Assembly (NCBI GenBank): GCA_035610365.1
Contig: CM069432.1
Span: forward strand, 178,359,027 to 178,423,026
Direction: 5' to 3'
Length of the DNA stretch: 64,000 nt
Source: Aquatica leii
Lineage: Eukaryota; Arthropoda; Insecta; Coleoptera; Lampyridae
Position 1 is the first letter of the stretch; the number at the start of each line of letters is the position of its first letter. The notes below the pieces were generated by a model that saw only the letters and a program-made list of their open reading frames with translations, made no database searches and was not told the origin of the DNA. The translations under genes were made by a program, and so were the position numbers. Positions 11,301-23,037 of this stretch are shown one piece after another.

Positions 11301-14300
11301 TTGTAAAAAACGAATAATAGCAATAATTAAATTAGTTGAGAATATAGGTATTAGAGTTCACGTAATTTGCAGACCTGTCACGTGATATCTGTAGTACACG
11401 AAATTAACACCACGAATCCATTCTTACGAAATGAAGGATGTTATGTAAAACTCGATTCACGGTTGTTATTGCTTTTGTTGTAAAATTTGTGTTGTTTGCT
11501 TAAATTTTGACGTTTTGATTAGTGCTAAAGTGTATTTGTCAAGACAACTCTGCAAGCTATTGTTTTTAGAAATTCGAACTAAAAAGCTCCGCTTACAATT
11601 CCTTTACAATCTACAGTTTTCGTTAAAAAAAAATTAAAATATCACAAAAGCCCTAGAAAAATGCCAAAATTAACAACATATACAAAGAAAATAATCCGTC
11701 AAAAATGAAAAACAAAACTAATGATGCTAGTTTTAAAGAAAAACGTAAAACGCTGTTAAAACTGCAAGAACTACACTAAAACCAAGTTTGCAAAGCAGAC
11801 TTACGAATCAAATTCAAAATACGTCACAAAGTAAATCAAAGATAAAACTAATAGATACAATTAAGATTGCTTTTTTCTCTGGTATTTAGATGAATAGAAA
11901 AAAAATTAAAGAAATATGACCAATGACACAAAATAAAAAAAGATGAAAATACTTTTGCAGGACGACAAAAAATTATTTGACTACTAGTTTTACTAGTTTT
12001 AAAGTCTAAACGTAAAAACATGTTACGTATAGAATTAGATTTTTTGAAATTTGAATAAAAATGTTGAGTGTTTTACAAATTTTATACCTTTTGATGTTTT
12101 TGTCTATTTTTTTTTATTCATGTTCAATTAGATACATTAATTGAATTTAATTTTTTTAATTACATTTACAACATACAGTACTACATAATTGTTTCTATTG
12201 ACTGCTCTACATTTTAAAAAATTTTATGTTAATTGGCAGAATTTTATTTCACAATGTTTTATAGCTTTGTACATTTGGTAAAACAAAATACAACAATTTG
12301 TATCTCTATAATTATACTTGCCAAAAAGAAACTTTAAAACAAAGGCAATAAATACATTTTTACAGCTACAAAATGTAATTCAAACTATATACTTTTAAGT
12401 TTTATTATAACTATTAAAATGCCAACCATACAAAATATTTAGTTATTCAGAATTGGTTGATCCAAAAACTACTTTTTTTTAATAAAACCTTCGCTAAAAC
12501 CATAATTTTTGATGTTTAGGTTTTATTATAAATACATTTTACAACTTCAAACACACTTCGCATTGCTAGTTTTATCATTTTTAATAATTTTTAAAATTTA
12601 TACGCTTGCACAAGTGCAGTAATACTAAACTGTCAACACAATTTTTGTACAATAAAGGTTTTATTTTGAAAATGCAAATATACAGGTTTTAAATTAGAAT
12701 AGTTATGTTTGTGTTAAAGTTTGGCGTTTTAAAACTGCAGATCATTAAAATACCAATTAATAAGCGCTGTCTATAAGCCGCTAAAAGGGTTTACTAAAAA
12801 CTTAAATTAAGTACTTGAAATTGTTTTTAGATCAAAGGAATCGTGTGCATATTAAAAATATACTAAAAAATAAATTCTATTTAATAGAATTAAAATTGTC
12901 TTTAAATTTTATCGATACGCAGGTTTAGTTTACATTGATTTGTGTTGAGACGCAATTCTGTAAGTCGGTTTCAAGCGGAATTTACAAACTGAAATAATAC
13001 CATAAATTTTGGAAATCGTTCTCATTTAGTAATAATGTTTGTTATAGAACTTTTCAGTCTTATATAAACTGTAGCAAATCGATCCGTATGTTTACTTTTT
13101 AATCGTAATTGTTATGCCTGCTCGAACGGCAATTGGCGGTAAGTTCAACCAAAGGTTTAACTAAGCGAAAATGGAATATACTCCTAAGCAATGTTTTAAC
13201 ATTGAGTAATTGTAGCTTATATATAACATTATTTGTAAACAATCGAAAATTATATCTTTCAAAATCATAATGTGAAACAAGATTTCGTTTTAGCGCGTGC
13301 TTGGTGGTATTACCTACTGTGGTAGGTATTATAATAAGGGGTATCTTCCATTAAACTAAGAATTTAAAAACTTTATAAAGAATTCAATGTTGAAATTTTA
13401 GTTAAATTAAATCTCGTGCGTAGTAATTATTGGGTTGATTAAAAAAATATTTTATAGTAACTTGTTAAATAATGAATCAGTTAGGTAATAGAATTTATAT
13501 ATATATATATAAAACAATAGTAAACTAATATTAAAAATGTCACTATTTGTATTTAAACGATTCAATTAGAATGTTTCACAAAACCGTTTTACTGAAATTT
13601 GTATTGTTCAAAGTAGAAAGTATAAATCAAAGATTTGTTTACAGGATGCCATAATTTTTTGCAAACAATAACATGTAAACATATAAAACAAACCTATGTA
13701 CCTAAGCAAAATTCATTGGGTTTAACAGAAAGTTTTGAATATTCTGTAGTGTTTATAAATTGCGTAATAAATTAATAAATACAAAGTCATAGTAACTTAC
13801 CTAACCATCTATTTAAAAAATTATTTGACATTTCTAATTTAAAAAAAATGTAAGATACAAATATTAATAATAATTTTCTGTAATGTAAATGAACTTTGTT
13901 GCCGAATATCTCTTTAAATCTAGTAATAAAAAATTCTTCGATAAAACTTCCATTACATTAAACTTCTTTCTATATCAACACAAAAATACGCAAAAGCCTA
14001 GAACTTGTTAATATCTTCAACCTTGACGAAGTATGTCAGTTTACTGGTGTTACAAGCAATCATCCTTTCGTATCGAATTTAGTCATATCAATCTCACAAG
14101 AAAAATGTTAGTGTAAGGCTTCTAGCTCAATTACTTATAAAAAATAAGAAATCTTAAAAAATTAGTAACGTTAATAGAAAAACCAAAATTGGAGAAGGAT
14201 CGGCAAAATACACAATGGTTTACTCTAACGTCGAGTTCGTAAAAGATAATCATGGAAGCAAACAAACACGACTGCTGAAAAAATATTTATCTAAAGATTG

Positions 14301-15458
14301 AAATATCAAAAATTTCGGTAGTCTCTTTCAAATAAAATATGAGAGTCGGCAAATGATGCAAGTTTAAAGTAAGCAACTTTGTGCGTGAGAAAGATGTTGT
14401 CTTACATATTTTCGATTGCGTTAACGTTAATTGGCTTCTTAAACAAATAATTGATCAAAATAGTTGTTTATTTACTTTCTGTATTATTTATTATATTTAA
14501 CTCAAATTTGTTCCTCGAATACAAATATCTATACTAGATTTAAGAAGTTTACGTTAACTTAATATTAATTATTTGGAAAAACCAAATTTGTATTACTGCT
14601 ATGTAACTGTACTGTAAATTAGCTTTATGTAAAATTATATTACATTTGTATTAATTGATGTGTGAAAAAATTTCTTATTTTAGTTCTTAAACAATATTAG
14701 CAATCTTGATTATATATATATGAAATAATCATAAAGTGTATTACTCATGTCGTTTTATAAAGAAATTAAAAAGGAAAGAAAAACTTATTTTATAATTAAA
14801 AAAAAGTTAGTTTTTTGTGTTAGTGTTAACAATACTAATTTTTTTTCTAAAGCTTTAATGTGCTCAATATGTTTGTAAATGTACACTTGTAATTGCACAG
14901 TTGTATTTATATCTTATATGTAACAAAGTTCGTAAATATGTATTGTACAATTTTTAATTATAATCGATTAATTAATTTTTAATGCAAACATTATTATGCA
15001 AAATCAATCGATTTATTTAAAAACAACTTATCTCTAACGTATAGAAAAAGTAAAGAATGTCAAAATATTACTTAGATAGTTAATTTGACACTTTTCACTT
15101 CTCATCCTGTAGTTTAACACGGAATTAAACAAATATTTTGTTTAGAATAATTACAAATACAAAATAAAAATAACATTATTGTAATAGTTTATTTAGTTTT
15201 TAAATGTTTATATTGATTGTTTTACAATGCTTATTTGTTTATCGGCTAAAATTTGTTGTTGATTATTGCATTAATCATAAATGATGTAATGATTTTTTAG
15301 CTGTATATGTTTACGAAAATTTAGTAACATACAATAATGCTATAATAAATAAATTAATTTTATCACATTTGAATAAAGAAAATCAATGGTGCAGTTTGTG
15401 ACACTTTGTCTCTGTATCTGAAATAAATTCGATATTTACTTTGACCAATGTTAACACA
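8358..15458. other. AT-rich intron or intergenic DNA
   Basis: This stretch starts at the splice donor of the LRR exon and is probably intron 1. No ORF with recognisable domains was found. A short palindrome, TACCTAC/GTAGGTA, lies at 13311-13328, and a short AT dinucleotide run at about 13497-13511. The stretch 14160-14440 is slightly less AT-rich but gives no identifiable protein. Confidence 0.55.
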
Positions 15459-15463
15459 AAACC
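15459..15463. repeat. Target-site duplication AAACC, left
   Basis: AAACC directly precedes the TG of the left LTR and is repeated at 21873-21877 directly after the CA of the right LTR. A 5-bp duplication fits BEL/Pao integration and fixes the element borders. Confidence 0.9.
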
Positions 15464-15835
15464 TGTCGCTGCGGACCGCGTTAATTTTAATTCGGTTCGA
15501 CTTTTAATTGTTGAAAATAAAATTTTCTTACTTACGTTTTTGCGCTGCCGTTCTCCAGTTAGTCGTCGTGGTTCTGCTAGGCCTAGCTGTTGATCCACGG
15601 CGAAGACCTCTTAACCCTTCTGCACGACAACACAAAACCCCACGTTTTCCGACACCAAAATTAAATGTTCTGCGATACAAAAGGCACATGTGCATTCTAT
15701 GCAAGCGTAATTTACGTACTGGCCTTTTGCGATAATTCTCGCTTTTCAAAAAATGGATTTTGCGTATTAAAAGAAAAATGTATTCTCAACATAATTTAAT
15801 TATAAAATAAACTTAAGCGTTACGCGGTGTTAACA
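15464..15835 (-). repeat. 3' LTR of the BEL/Pao element
   Basis: The repeat is 372 bp, reads TG...CA on either strand, and shows no difference from the other LTR by eye. On the element strand it begins TGTTAACACCGCG and ends CGCAGCGACA. Open frames inside it have no coding meaning, as both LTRs contain the same ones. Confidence 0.93.
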
Positions 15836-15847
15836 TTTCCACCCACC
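15836..15847 (-). other. Polypurine tract
   Basis: On the minus strand the bases just before the 3' LTR read GGTGGGTGGAAA, nearly all purine, in the position where plus-strand DNA synthesis is primed in LTR elements. Confidence 0.65.
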
Positions 15848-15962
15848 AAAATCCTTATAGGATTTTCAAGCAAAAAAAATTAACAAGAAAAAAAAACCTT
15901 TTTGTAGATAAACAAAAGCAAACATATTTGAGTAAAGAAAAAAAAAGAAACTAAAAACAGAA

Positions 15963-17676
15963 CTAATGATTAGGCAAAGGGCACAGCTTAAGTACTGGTC
16001 TCTGGAAAACGCCGCGAGAAGTTTTAAGGGTTACTACTCGAACGACCCCGTCAGAACCCGGGTGTAACTTAAGAACTCTGGCCAATTCCCATTTCAAAGG
16101 AGGTTTTTGTTCATCCCTTATGATTACGAGAGACCCAATCTTAATATCTCTTGTACGATTGAACCATTTGGCACGCTGTTGCAACGCGTGAAGGTATTCA
16201 TTACTCCACCTTTTCCAGAAGTCATAGTTCATACGTTGCAATAGTTGCCAGCGGCTAAGACGATTAAGAGTTAAATGTGTTAAGTCAGGTTCAGGTAAAG
16301 TAGCATTTAAAGGTTCTAAATTAAGGAAATGCGCAAACCTTAATGCCTGTAAGTAATTTGAATCTGCACTGATTTTGCAAAGCGGTCGCGAATTTAATAC
16401 GGATTCAATTTGCGTGAGAAACGATGCAGAACTCTTCGTAGGTCAAAATTTGAGTACGTATAACACGATTAATGTGGATTTTGATAGATTTTATCTCGAT
16501 TTCACTTAATCCAATAAAATGCGGAGTGGCTGGGGGGTTAAAGCTCCATTTTAAATTTAATCTATCTGAAGTAAGTTTTGCCATTTCAAAAAATTGACGA
16601 CTGGCTCCTACAAAATTTGTTCCTTGGTCACTAAGTATCATAGAACACGTACCTCTACGAGAAATAAATCGTCGGAAGGCAGCGATAAAAGCATCAGATG
16701 ACAAATCAGAAGCTAATTCGATATGAATAGCCTTTACAGCGCAACATACAAAAATGCATACATATGCTTTTAAAGTTTTTGCTCCACGCGTTCTAGTTAA
16801 TGTAATGCTAAAAGGACCAGCATAGTCAATACTGGGTCAATTGGGTAAATCCGCCAGAACCGGCTCATACGACTTAGGTTTAACCCTAAAAGAGTTTATG
16901 CATTTTGAAATGCATTTATAAATTGCTTTGCGTGGCGATATTATCCAGAACCTTTGCAGCAATAGGTAATGCAACGTTTTAGACCCAGGATGCAAAAACT
17001 CTTTATGAGCTTCTTCTGCGATTAACTTGGTTAATCTATGAGAACTAGGTAATAAAAGTGAATGTTTTGCATCGAATGATAAGTGAGAATTGCGGAGTCT
17101 TCTACCCAACCTAAGACAACCTCTTTGGTCAACAAACAACGCTAATTTTCTAAAAACTTTTGGTAATAATTTGTTATTATCAGTAGCCTTAAACAAATCA
17201 GAAAAATGATTATGTTGAACGTGCCTTACAAATACAATCAACGATTATTCAAGTTCATGAGCGCTTAAATTAGTTTCGCGTGGCGTAGTATTTGGTTTAA
17301 AATATTTTATAAAGCGTAGTACGTATGATAATATGCGTTGAATTTTCTTTAATGACGAAAATCTTTGCAACAAAAAATCAATAACATGCAATTCAGCAAA
17401 CGTATTTAAAACAAATTGTTTACTTTCGTCATCGTCACTATTACTAATTGAAGGTTGTTTAGGCCACGTTTCAGACGACTGCAACAACCAAGTTGGGCCT
17501 TGCCACCAGAGCAAATGAGAAACTAACTCAGCAGGAGTCATTCCTCGCGAACCACAATCTGCGGGATTTTCTTTAGAAGGCACATAATGCCAAACTGCTT
17601 CTGGTATTATGTCTTGTATGTAAGTAATTCTGTTTGCAACAAATACTTTTTTGTATGAGGCGATGATCTTAGCCAC
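15963..17676 (-). pseudogene. BEL/Pao RNase H end and integrase, frame-broken
   Basis: The polyprotein continues here but in pieces. A one-base frame change lies in a six-base homopolymer at 17647-17652, just after the RNase H motif. An in-frame stop at 17245-17247 follows SAHELE. The integrase zinc-binding region (HKEFLHPGSKTL to CISKCINSF) has serine where the last zinc-binding cysteine is expected. A TGA at 16837-16839 interrupts the start of the catalytic core (IDYAGPF). The core acids can be seen in SDL, SDQGTNF and GLSEIE; the tryptophan normally before the last glutamate is serine. A second frameshift lies near 16425. Reading then continues through LNSRPL to the C-terminal DNA-binding part, ending at 15963-15965. 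The integrase would insert element DNA; this one is probably dead. Confidence 0.88.
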
Positions 17677-20600
17677 GCAAGCGTGGTTTGACTATCCGAC
17701 CATGCGTGAATTTCGTCAATGACTATATTAATCAGAGCTTGCTTTACAAAACTGACTAAATCTGCTAACAAAACAGCGGCACAAAGTTCAAGTCGTGGCA
17801 CTGATATAGTTTTTAACGGGGCGACTCTTGACTTACTGCACATAAGCGAGACAGTTACGAGTCCAGAGTGTTGCGTTTTTCGCAGGTACACTACGGCGCA
17901 ATATCCTACTTGAGATGCGTCTGCAAATCCATGTATTTCAATCTTCGAAACATCATTGTTTAAACAATATCTTGGTATAACGATTTCAGACAATAGTTTT
18001 AGTTCAGTCGTTAGTGTTTCCCAATCTTTTATAAGGCGACTAGGAGGGAGATCGTCCCACTCTATCTTTAATACCCATAGCTGCTGCATGATAATTTTTG
18101 CGAACAATATACATGGCGTCAGAAACCCTATAGGGTCGTATATGCGTGATATTTCAGAAAGTATATGTCGTTTTGTTGGCGTCTTCACGCGTGGTAAATA
18201 TGAATAAGCAAATGTATCGTCTACCGGGTTCCACTTAAGTCCTAAAACTTTAACTGAAAGTGGCTCTTCTTTATCAAACTCAAAAATAGTTGTCGCTTCT
18301 GACGACTGTAAGGTGTTTAAAAGTTCAGGGTAATTGCTCGCCCATTTGCTTAATTCAAATTGACCCAGTTTCATTAATTGGATTAGCTCGTGTTGCAGTG
18401 TTATTGCCGACTGAACATTTTCAGCTCCGTATACTATATCATCAACATAAATTGCATGCTGAAGTACAAACGATGCGTTTTCGTATTGCGATTGATAGGT
18501 TGTTGCTAATTCTTGTATTGCGCAGTTGGCTAAGTAAGGTGAACTAGATACTCCATAAGTAACCGTATTTAATCTGTACTCTCGAATTGGATGATTTTTG
18601 TTAAAACGCCATAATATCCTTTGATAATCCCGTTGGTCGAGCGCGACAGAAATTTGTCGAAACATCTGTTTAATATCACAAATGAAAGCGACTGGAAAAC
18701 AGCGAAAATTTAATAGAATCAAAACAATATCTTTTTGCAATTTAGGTCCTGTCATTAACGTGTCGTTTAGCGAAAGTCCTGTTGACGCCTTAGCGGACGC
18801 ATCGAAAACAACTCTCAGTTTGGTAGACGAGCTTTCTGGTCGGTGTATACAATGATGCGGAATGTAATAAGAGTGTTCATTTATAAGTTCAGAATCTGGG
18901 ATTAGTGCCATATGATTAGACTCTAAATAGTTTTTCATGAATTCAGAATAATTCGCGTGTAAAGCAGAATCACTAAGAAGTCTTTTTTCTAATAAAAGAA
19001 AGCGACGTAATGCTTGAGACTTAGAATGACCCAAAAATGGTTTTGGTTGTTTAAACGGTAAATTCACAATAAATCTACCTTCTTCGGAGCGTTGGACTGT
19101 ATTTTTAAAATGATCTTCGCATTTTTTTTCTTCTGATGTCAACACTGGAAAAGTTGATTTGATGTGCTCTACTTCCCAAAATCTTTGTAAACTTAGATCT
19201 AATGAAGTGTGTAGCGATGTATAATAATTTAACACTTGGAATGAAGAACGATCCTTGTTATATTGTGAGTTATTGGATTTGCCTTGTAGTACCCATCCAA
19301 AAATACTATCAATAGCAACAGGTTGTTGTGAGTTGCCAACGATACGCGTATTGTTTAATATATAAGGAGTTAACTCAGCCCCAATCAGTAAATCCACTGG
19401 TGCAGGTACATTAAATTGTGGATCTGCCAGTTTTAAATTTTTTATGTGAGTCCAATCTTCTAACTTAAGAGGAATCTGCGGTTGATTTGCACATATTTGT
19501 TTAACGACGACGGCTTCAAAATCGAAAGCGGGTTGCGATTCTTCCGTTGGTTTAATATGACAAGATGTTATCCCACTGGCGCATTGAGAGGACATACTAT
19601 TTAATCCTTGAATTGTAAGTGTTGCTTTAGTACTTTTTAATCCCAATTTATGTAGACATGATTCTGAAATAAAGTTTGCCATACTGCCCGAATCGATGAG
19701 CACACGTGCGGTTTGAAAGTTGCCTCTCATATCTTTAATGTGTACCACGGCTGTAGACAAAAGTACTGTTGTAAGCTTGGGCGTAAAGGTATTAGTCATG
19801 ACACTTATTTCTGATTCTAGTTGATTAGAGCTGCTAGGAACTATCTCTTGCGTCGAATCTATTACTTGATTTTCAGAATTTCTTTTCTCGGAATAGCTTA
19901 AATGCAATAGGGTATGATGACTGCCTTGACAAATTTTACATTTAGAATTAGAATTGCAACGAGACGTGGCATGAATGTTGCTCAGACAATTTTTGCATAA
20001 TTTATTGTTAATAGCGTGTTGAAACTTTTCTTTTTCAGACAAAGCGGCAAATTGCGAACATTTATATAGAACATGTGCGGAACTACATAACGAACATTTA
20101 GGCGTTACCTTTCGAAAAGTATTTGTAGTGTTTAAAAAATTAGATGTTACAGAACGTCGATTATTATAATTGTACGCATTAGTTTTGGGATTATTAAAAG
20201 CTTGTTTTGGTTTTGAACTTAATGGCATTAACTGCACTGAGTCAAAAGCTTTTGAATAATTTTCTAAAAAGTCTATCAATTGGTTGTATGATGGTAAGTC
20301 GTACTTACTATGTTCAATCTCAAAAACGGTGCGCGTTTTTTCATCCAACTTTTGTAACAACATATTGAATAATAAAAAATCCCAATGTTTGACAGGAAAA
20401 TTAAGCGACTTTAAGGCTTCAACGTTTTCGTTAAAAGTATCTAAAATTACTCGTAAGTCTTTAGCGGATACTTTTTGCAAAGATTGCACGTTTTGAAGTT
20501 GTTGATAATAAGCTGTTGCTAAATGCCTTTTGTTTTGATAGCGTTTTTTAAGAGTGTCATAAGCTGTATCGTAGTTGTGTTCTACGATCGGGAGACCTTT

Positions 20601-21113
20601 AATTAGATTATAAGGTTCACCAACTAGTGAAGTCATCAAGTGATGAAACTTTTCGATTTTACTTAACGAATGGTTTTCATGTACTAGCGAGTTGTACAAA
20701 TCAAAGAAAGCTTGCCACTCTTTTAAATTACCAGAATATTTAGGAATAACAATTTTTGCTAACTTGACGTTAAACTTATTTGGATTTTGGTTGGTTGCAC
20801 AATTACTACCACTTGATTCTGCAATAGACTGAACTGATTTGTAATATGCTGCTTTTATATTAAAATATGTAGCATCAGCTTCACTGCGTATTGCATCGTG
20901 AATTTCAAAATCGTCTTCTTTTATTAAGCCAACGATTTCATTATGGGCAGTTTGGAATTCGTTGTAAACTGAATCTACCAATGAGGATCTGGCATTAAAT
21001 ACTAGTTTCTGTGTATCATCTTCATCAGCGGCTATCGCGGATTTTAATGTATCTTTTAATCTATTGAGCGCAATGTTGCGTTGTAATACGTATTTGTTTA
21101 GTTTGTTCGACAT
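17607..21113 (-). CDS. BEL/Pao Gag-Pol polyprotein (gag, protease, RT, RNase H)
   Basis: The ATG at 21111-21113 opens a frame of 1168 codons. Domain order: gag with the GNLKEWQAFFDLYNSLV block (about residues 129-145); zinc knuckles (about 341-355, CSLCSSAHVLYKC, and about 375-405, CKNCLSNIHATSRC then CKICQGSHHTLLH); an aspartic protease with DSG at about residue 474; reverse transcriptase with FICDIKQMF and the catalytic box YVDD near residue 889; and RNase H with FADAS (about 1063), LELCAAVLL and WSDSQTT (about 1137). All main catalytic motifs of gag, protease, RT and RNase H are present. The frame ends early because of a frame change at 17647-17652; an intact family member would continue into integrase. 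The leader between primer site and ATG is about 365 bases. Confidence 0.95.
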   Translation of the reverse strand: MSNKLNKYVLQRNIALNRLKDTLKSAIAADEDDTQKLVFNARSSLVDSVYNEFQTAHNEIVGLIKEDDFEIHDAIRSEADATYFNIKAAYYKSVQSIAESSGSNCATNQNPNKFNVKLAKIVIPKYSGNLKEWQAFFDLYNSLVHENHSLSKIEKFHHLMTSLVGEPYNLIKGLPIVEHNYDTAYDTLKKRYQNKRHLATAYYQQLQNVQSLQKVSAKDLRVILDTFNENVEALKSLNFPVKHWDFLLFNMLLQKLDEKTRTVFEIEHSKYDLPSYNQLIDFLENYSKAFDSVQLMPLSSKPKQAFNNPKTNAYNYNNRRSVTSNFLNTTNTFRKVTPKCSLCSSAHVLYKCSQFAALSEKEKFQHAINNKLCKNCLSNIHATSRCNSNSKCKICQGSHHTLLHLSYSEKRNSENQVIDSTQEIVPSSSNQLESEISVMTNTFTPKLTTVLLSTAVVHIKDMRGNFQTARVLIDSGSMANFISESCLHKLGLKSTKATLTIQGLNSMSSQCASGITSCHIKPTEESQPAFDFEAVVVKQICANQPQIPLKLEDWTHIKNLKLADPQFNVPAPVDLLIGAELTPYILNNTRIVGNSQQPVAIDSIFGWVLQGKSNNSQYNKDRSSFQVLNYYTSLHTSLDLSLQRFWEVEHIKSTFPVLTSEEKKCEDHFKNTVQRSEEGRFIVNLPFKQPKPFLGHSKSQALRRFLLLEKRLLSDSALHANYSEFMKNYLESNHMALIPDSELINEHSYYIPHHCIHRPESSSTKLRVVFDASAKASTGLSLNDTLMTGPKLQKDIVLILLNFRCFPVAFICDIKQMFRQISVALDQRDYQRILWRFNKNHPIREYRLNTVTYGVSSSPYLANCAIQELATTYQSQYENASFVLQHAIYVDDIVYGAENVQSAITLQHELIQLMKLGQFELSKWASNYPELLNTLQSSEATTIFEFDKEEPLSVKVLGLKWNPVDDTFAYSYLPRVKTPTKRHILSEISRIYDPIGFLTPCILFAKIIMQQLWVLKIEWDDLPPSRLIKDWETLTTELKLLSEIVIPRYCLNNDVSKIEIHGFADASQVGYCAVVYLRKTQHSGLVTVSLMCSKSRVAPLKTISVPRLELCAAVLLADLVSFVKQALINIVIDEIHAWSDSQTTLAWLRSSPHTKKYLLQTELLTYKT

Positions 21114-21430
21114 TTTATTAAATAATAAATAATTGCAATAAAATTAAATGCAAACTAAAGTAATAACGCGAAAATGTTAACAAACTTACAAGGGCGCCTG
21201 AGTTTGACGATAAGAATAATAACGAAGTTGCGATATGATATGCGGAATACGGACCGGTATCCCAAAAGCGATGACGTCGAATGATGTATATAGCGGCAAG
21301 AAAGAAGAATATTGCCGATTAAGTGCTGTTAGAGCGAGACAGGTACGAATTTGGTTTCCTGATAAGGTTTGCGTTGGTGGAAATATTACAATAGTTACAA
21401 TTAATATTTGCTAATTACCACTTTTCAACA

Positions 21431-21540
21431 ATCCGGCTCGATGGATCATTATTGTCGCTGCGGACCGCGTTAATTTTAATCCGGCTCGAAGGACCATTAA
21501 TGTCGCTGCGGACCGCGTTAATTTTAATTCGGTTCGACTT
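21431..21540. repeat. 48-bp tandem duplication of LTR edge plus primer site
   Basis: The LTR edge together with the adjacent primer site is repeated with a 48-bp period. TGTCGCTGCGGACCGCG starts at both 21453 and 21501, and the tRNA-Tyr-like sequence lies at both 21431-21448 and 21479-21496. The inner copy carries two changes in the primer site. The left LTR (15464) has a single edge. Confidence 0.9.
21479..21496 (-). other. Primer binding site, tRNA-Tyr type
   Basis: On the element strand TGGTCCTTCGAGCCGGAT lies 4 bases after the 5' LTR. It is complementary to the 3' end of animal tRNA-Tyr, whose acceptor stem reads TCCGGCTCGAAGGA plus CCA. This primes minus-strand DNA synthesis. The tRNA match is from memory of the conserved tRNA-Tyr sequence. 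Confidence 0.85.
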
Positions 21541-21872
21541 TTAATTGTTGAAAATAAAATTTTCTTACTTACGTTTTTGCGCTGCCGTTCTCCAGTTAGT
21601 CGTCGTGGTTCTGCTAGGCCTAGCTGTTGATCCACGGCGAAGACCTCTTAACCCTTCTGCACGACAACACAAAACCCCACGTTTTCCGACACCAAAATTA
21701 AATGTTCTGCGATACAAAAGGCACATGTGCATTCTATGCAAGCGTAATTTACGTACTGGCCTTTTGCGATAATTCTCGCTTTTCAAAAAATGGATTTTGC
21801 GTATTAAAAGAAAAATGTATTCTCAACATAATTTAATTATAAAATAAACTTAAGCGTTACGCGGTGTTAACA
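21501..21872 (-). repeat. 5' LTR of the BEL/Pao element
   Basis: It is the same 372-bp sequence as 15464-15835. It holds the element promoter and, on the minus strand, precedes the primer site at 21479-21496. Confidence 0.93.
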
Positions 21873-21877
21873 AAACC
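21873..21877. repeat. Target-site duplication AAACC, right
   Basis: It repeats the 5 bases at 15459-15463 and directly abuts the terminal CA of the right LTR. Confidence 0.9.
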
Positions 21878-23037
21878 GATTTCATATTTTATTTTTACAT
21901 GTGTGTTAGCTACGTAGATTTTTTAGTTAGTTTTTTTACTGAAACTTTATTTTCTAATCTGCTACAATTGTTTTTAAACAACAGGTTTTAGTCATATAAA
22001 ATTATAAAAATGTGTACACAACATTAAAGTGAACATATTAAGTTAACTATCTTCCATTTTTATATACAATAAAATAAATACGTCATTTCTAAAGCACTAA
22101 ATGTAGTCATTGAATAGCCATCCTTCCTTTGGCGCAATTTATTGTTGGGTAAAGTTATAAAGAAATCGCGCGAGAAAGGAGATGTCTGAATTTATTTCGT
22201 CTCGTGGAATTTATAGACCTAAAATTAGAGGAAAAGATGCGAATACTCTATAAATTTACATATATTTATTATTTCCTGTTAGAAATTACAGTATTTTGTA
22301 TTAGATACCTCGGACATCATTGTACATGCAAAATTTTCGTGTTTTTAATTACAGCATATTGCATATTTCCGTCTTAAATATACAGGAGTATTTTGAATTT
22401 TGTAGTTTTTGGTTTAGCTTGTATTTACCATTAATGAATAGTTGTATATCGGATTAAGAGTACACGGTTAATAGTTAATGTTTTTTTTTACAGTGTTTAT
22501 GTGTTGTCTGTGCGAAATATTTTTTTTCTATACAACAAAACATCTTTCTACTATATCACGTGTACAAATTTGTGATTTGTTAAATAAACGTGTTTCGATT
22601 ATTCAAAAATCTAATTAAATATTTTTTTGCTTCCATCCGTTTTGACATATTTTACAGGCATCATAATCGGTCGGAAATTTTACTTTTCCGGCCGAGGCCG
22701 GTAAAGTGTAGTAGAATTTTATAACTAAAATATATTATATATAAAACATACACCATTATCTGTGTTATTGTTTAGAGTAGCACTAACAATTTTTTTTTAA
22801 CAAATATAAAAACTTGCTTATAACCTACAATTGCTAAAAACAACAATGGTTTTATTTTCATATAAGTGAAATTGTAATAATATTATATAATTGTCAAATT
22901 AATTTCAAAAACAATTGTATTTCGTCATTACAGGTTTCAGTTTTATCAACATATGTTATTATATTTTATTAAAACGCAATACTTAAATAACTGTTTTTAA
23001 TCAATGTATACTATGAAGGTCAGCACAAAAAATATTG
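21878..23037. other. AT-rich DNA with one GC-rich palindrome
   Basis: No gene is visible. The only notable structure is at 22682-22707, where 12-base arms (ACTTTTCCGGCC and GGCCGGTAAAGT, one mismatch) flank a 2-base centre. The centre contains GCCGAGGCC, a word that also appears (on the other strand, as GGCCTCGGC) inside the foldback at 23038-23154. Confidence 0.6.

Larger units (their letters stand above)
15464..21872 (-). mobile_element. Complete BEL/Pao LTR retrotransposon, minus strand
   Basis: This 6409-bp element is bounded by identical 372-bp LTRs and 5-bp AAACC duplications. On the minus strand the order is 5' LTR, tRNA-Tyr primer site, leader, gag, protease, RT, RNase H, integrase, polypurine tract and 3' LTR. 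Identical LTRs imply a recent insertion. The gag-to-RNase H part is one open frame of 1168 codons, while the integrase half is cut by at least two frameshifts and two stops, so this copy is not autonomous as read. Confidence 0.95.

Noticed and set aside
15508-15749. Overlapping open frames on both strands inside the LTR, repeated at 21545-21786
   Set aside because: They are identical in both LTRs, lack domains and are explained by the LTR sequence.
21175-21182. TGTTAACA near the gag start as the inner end of the right LTR, pairing with TGTTAACAC at 15449
   Set aside because: That border gives unequal LTRs and no target duplication. TGTCGC...TTAACA gives two 372-bp LTRs, a matching AAACC duplication and a correctly placed tRNA-Tyr primer site.
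21479-21496. A tRNA gene fragment
   Set aside because: Only the 3' 18 bases of tRNA-Tyr match, in antisense position next to an LTR; it is a primer binding site.
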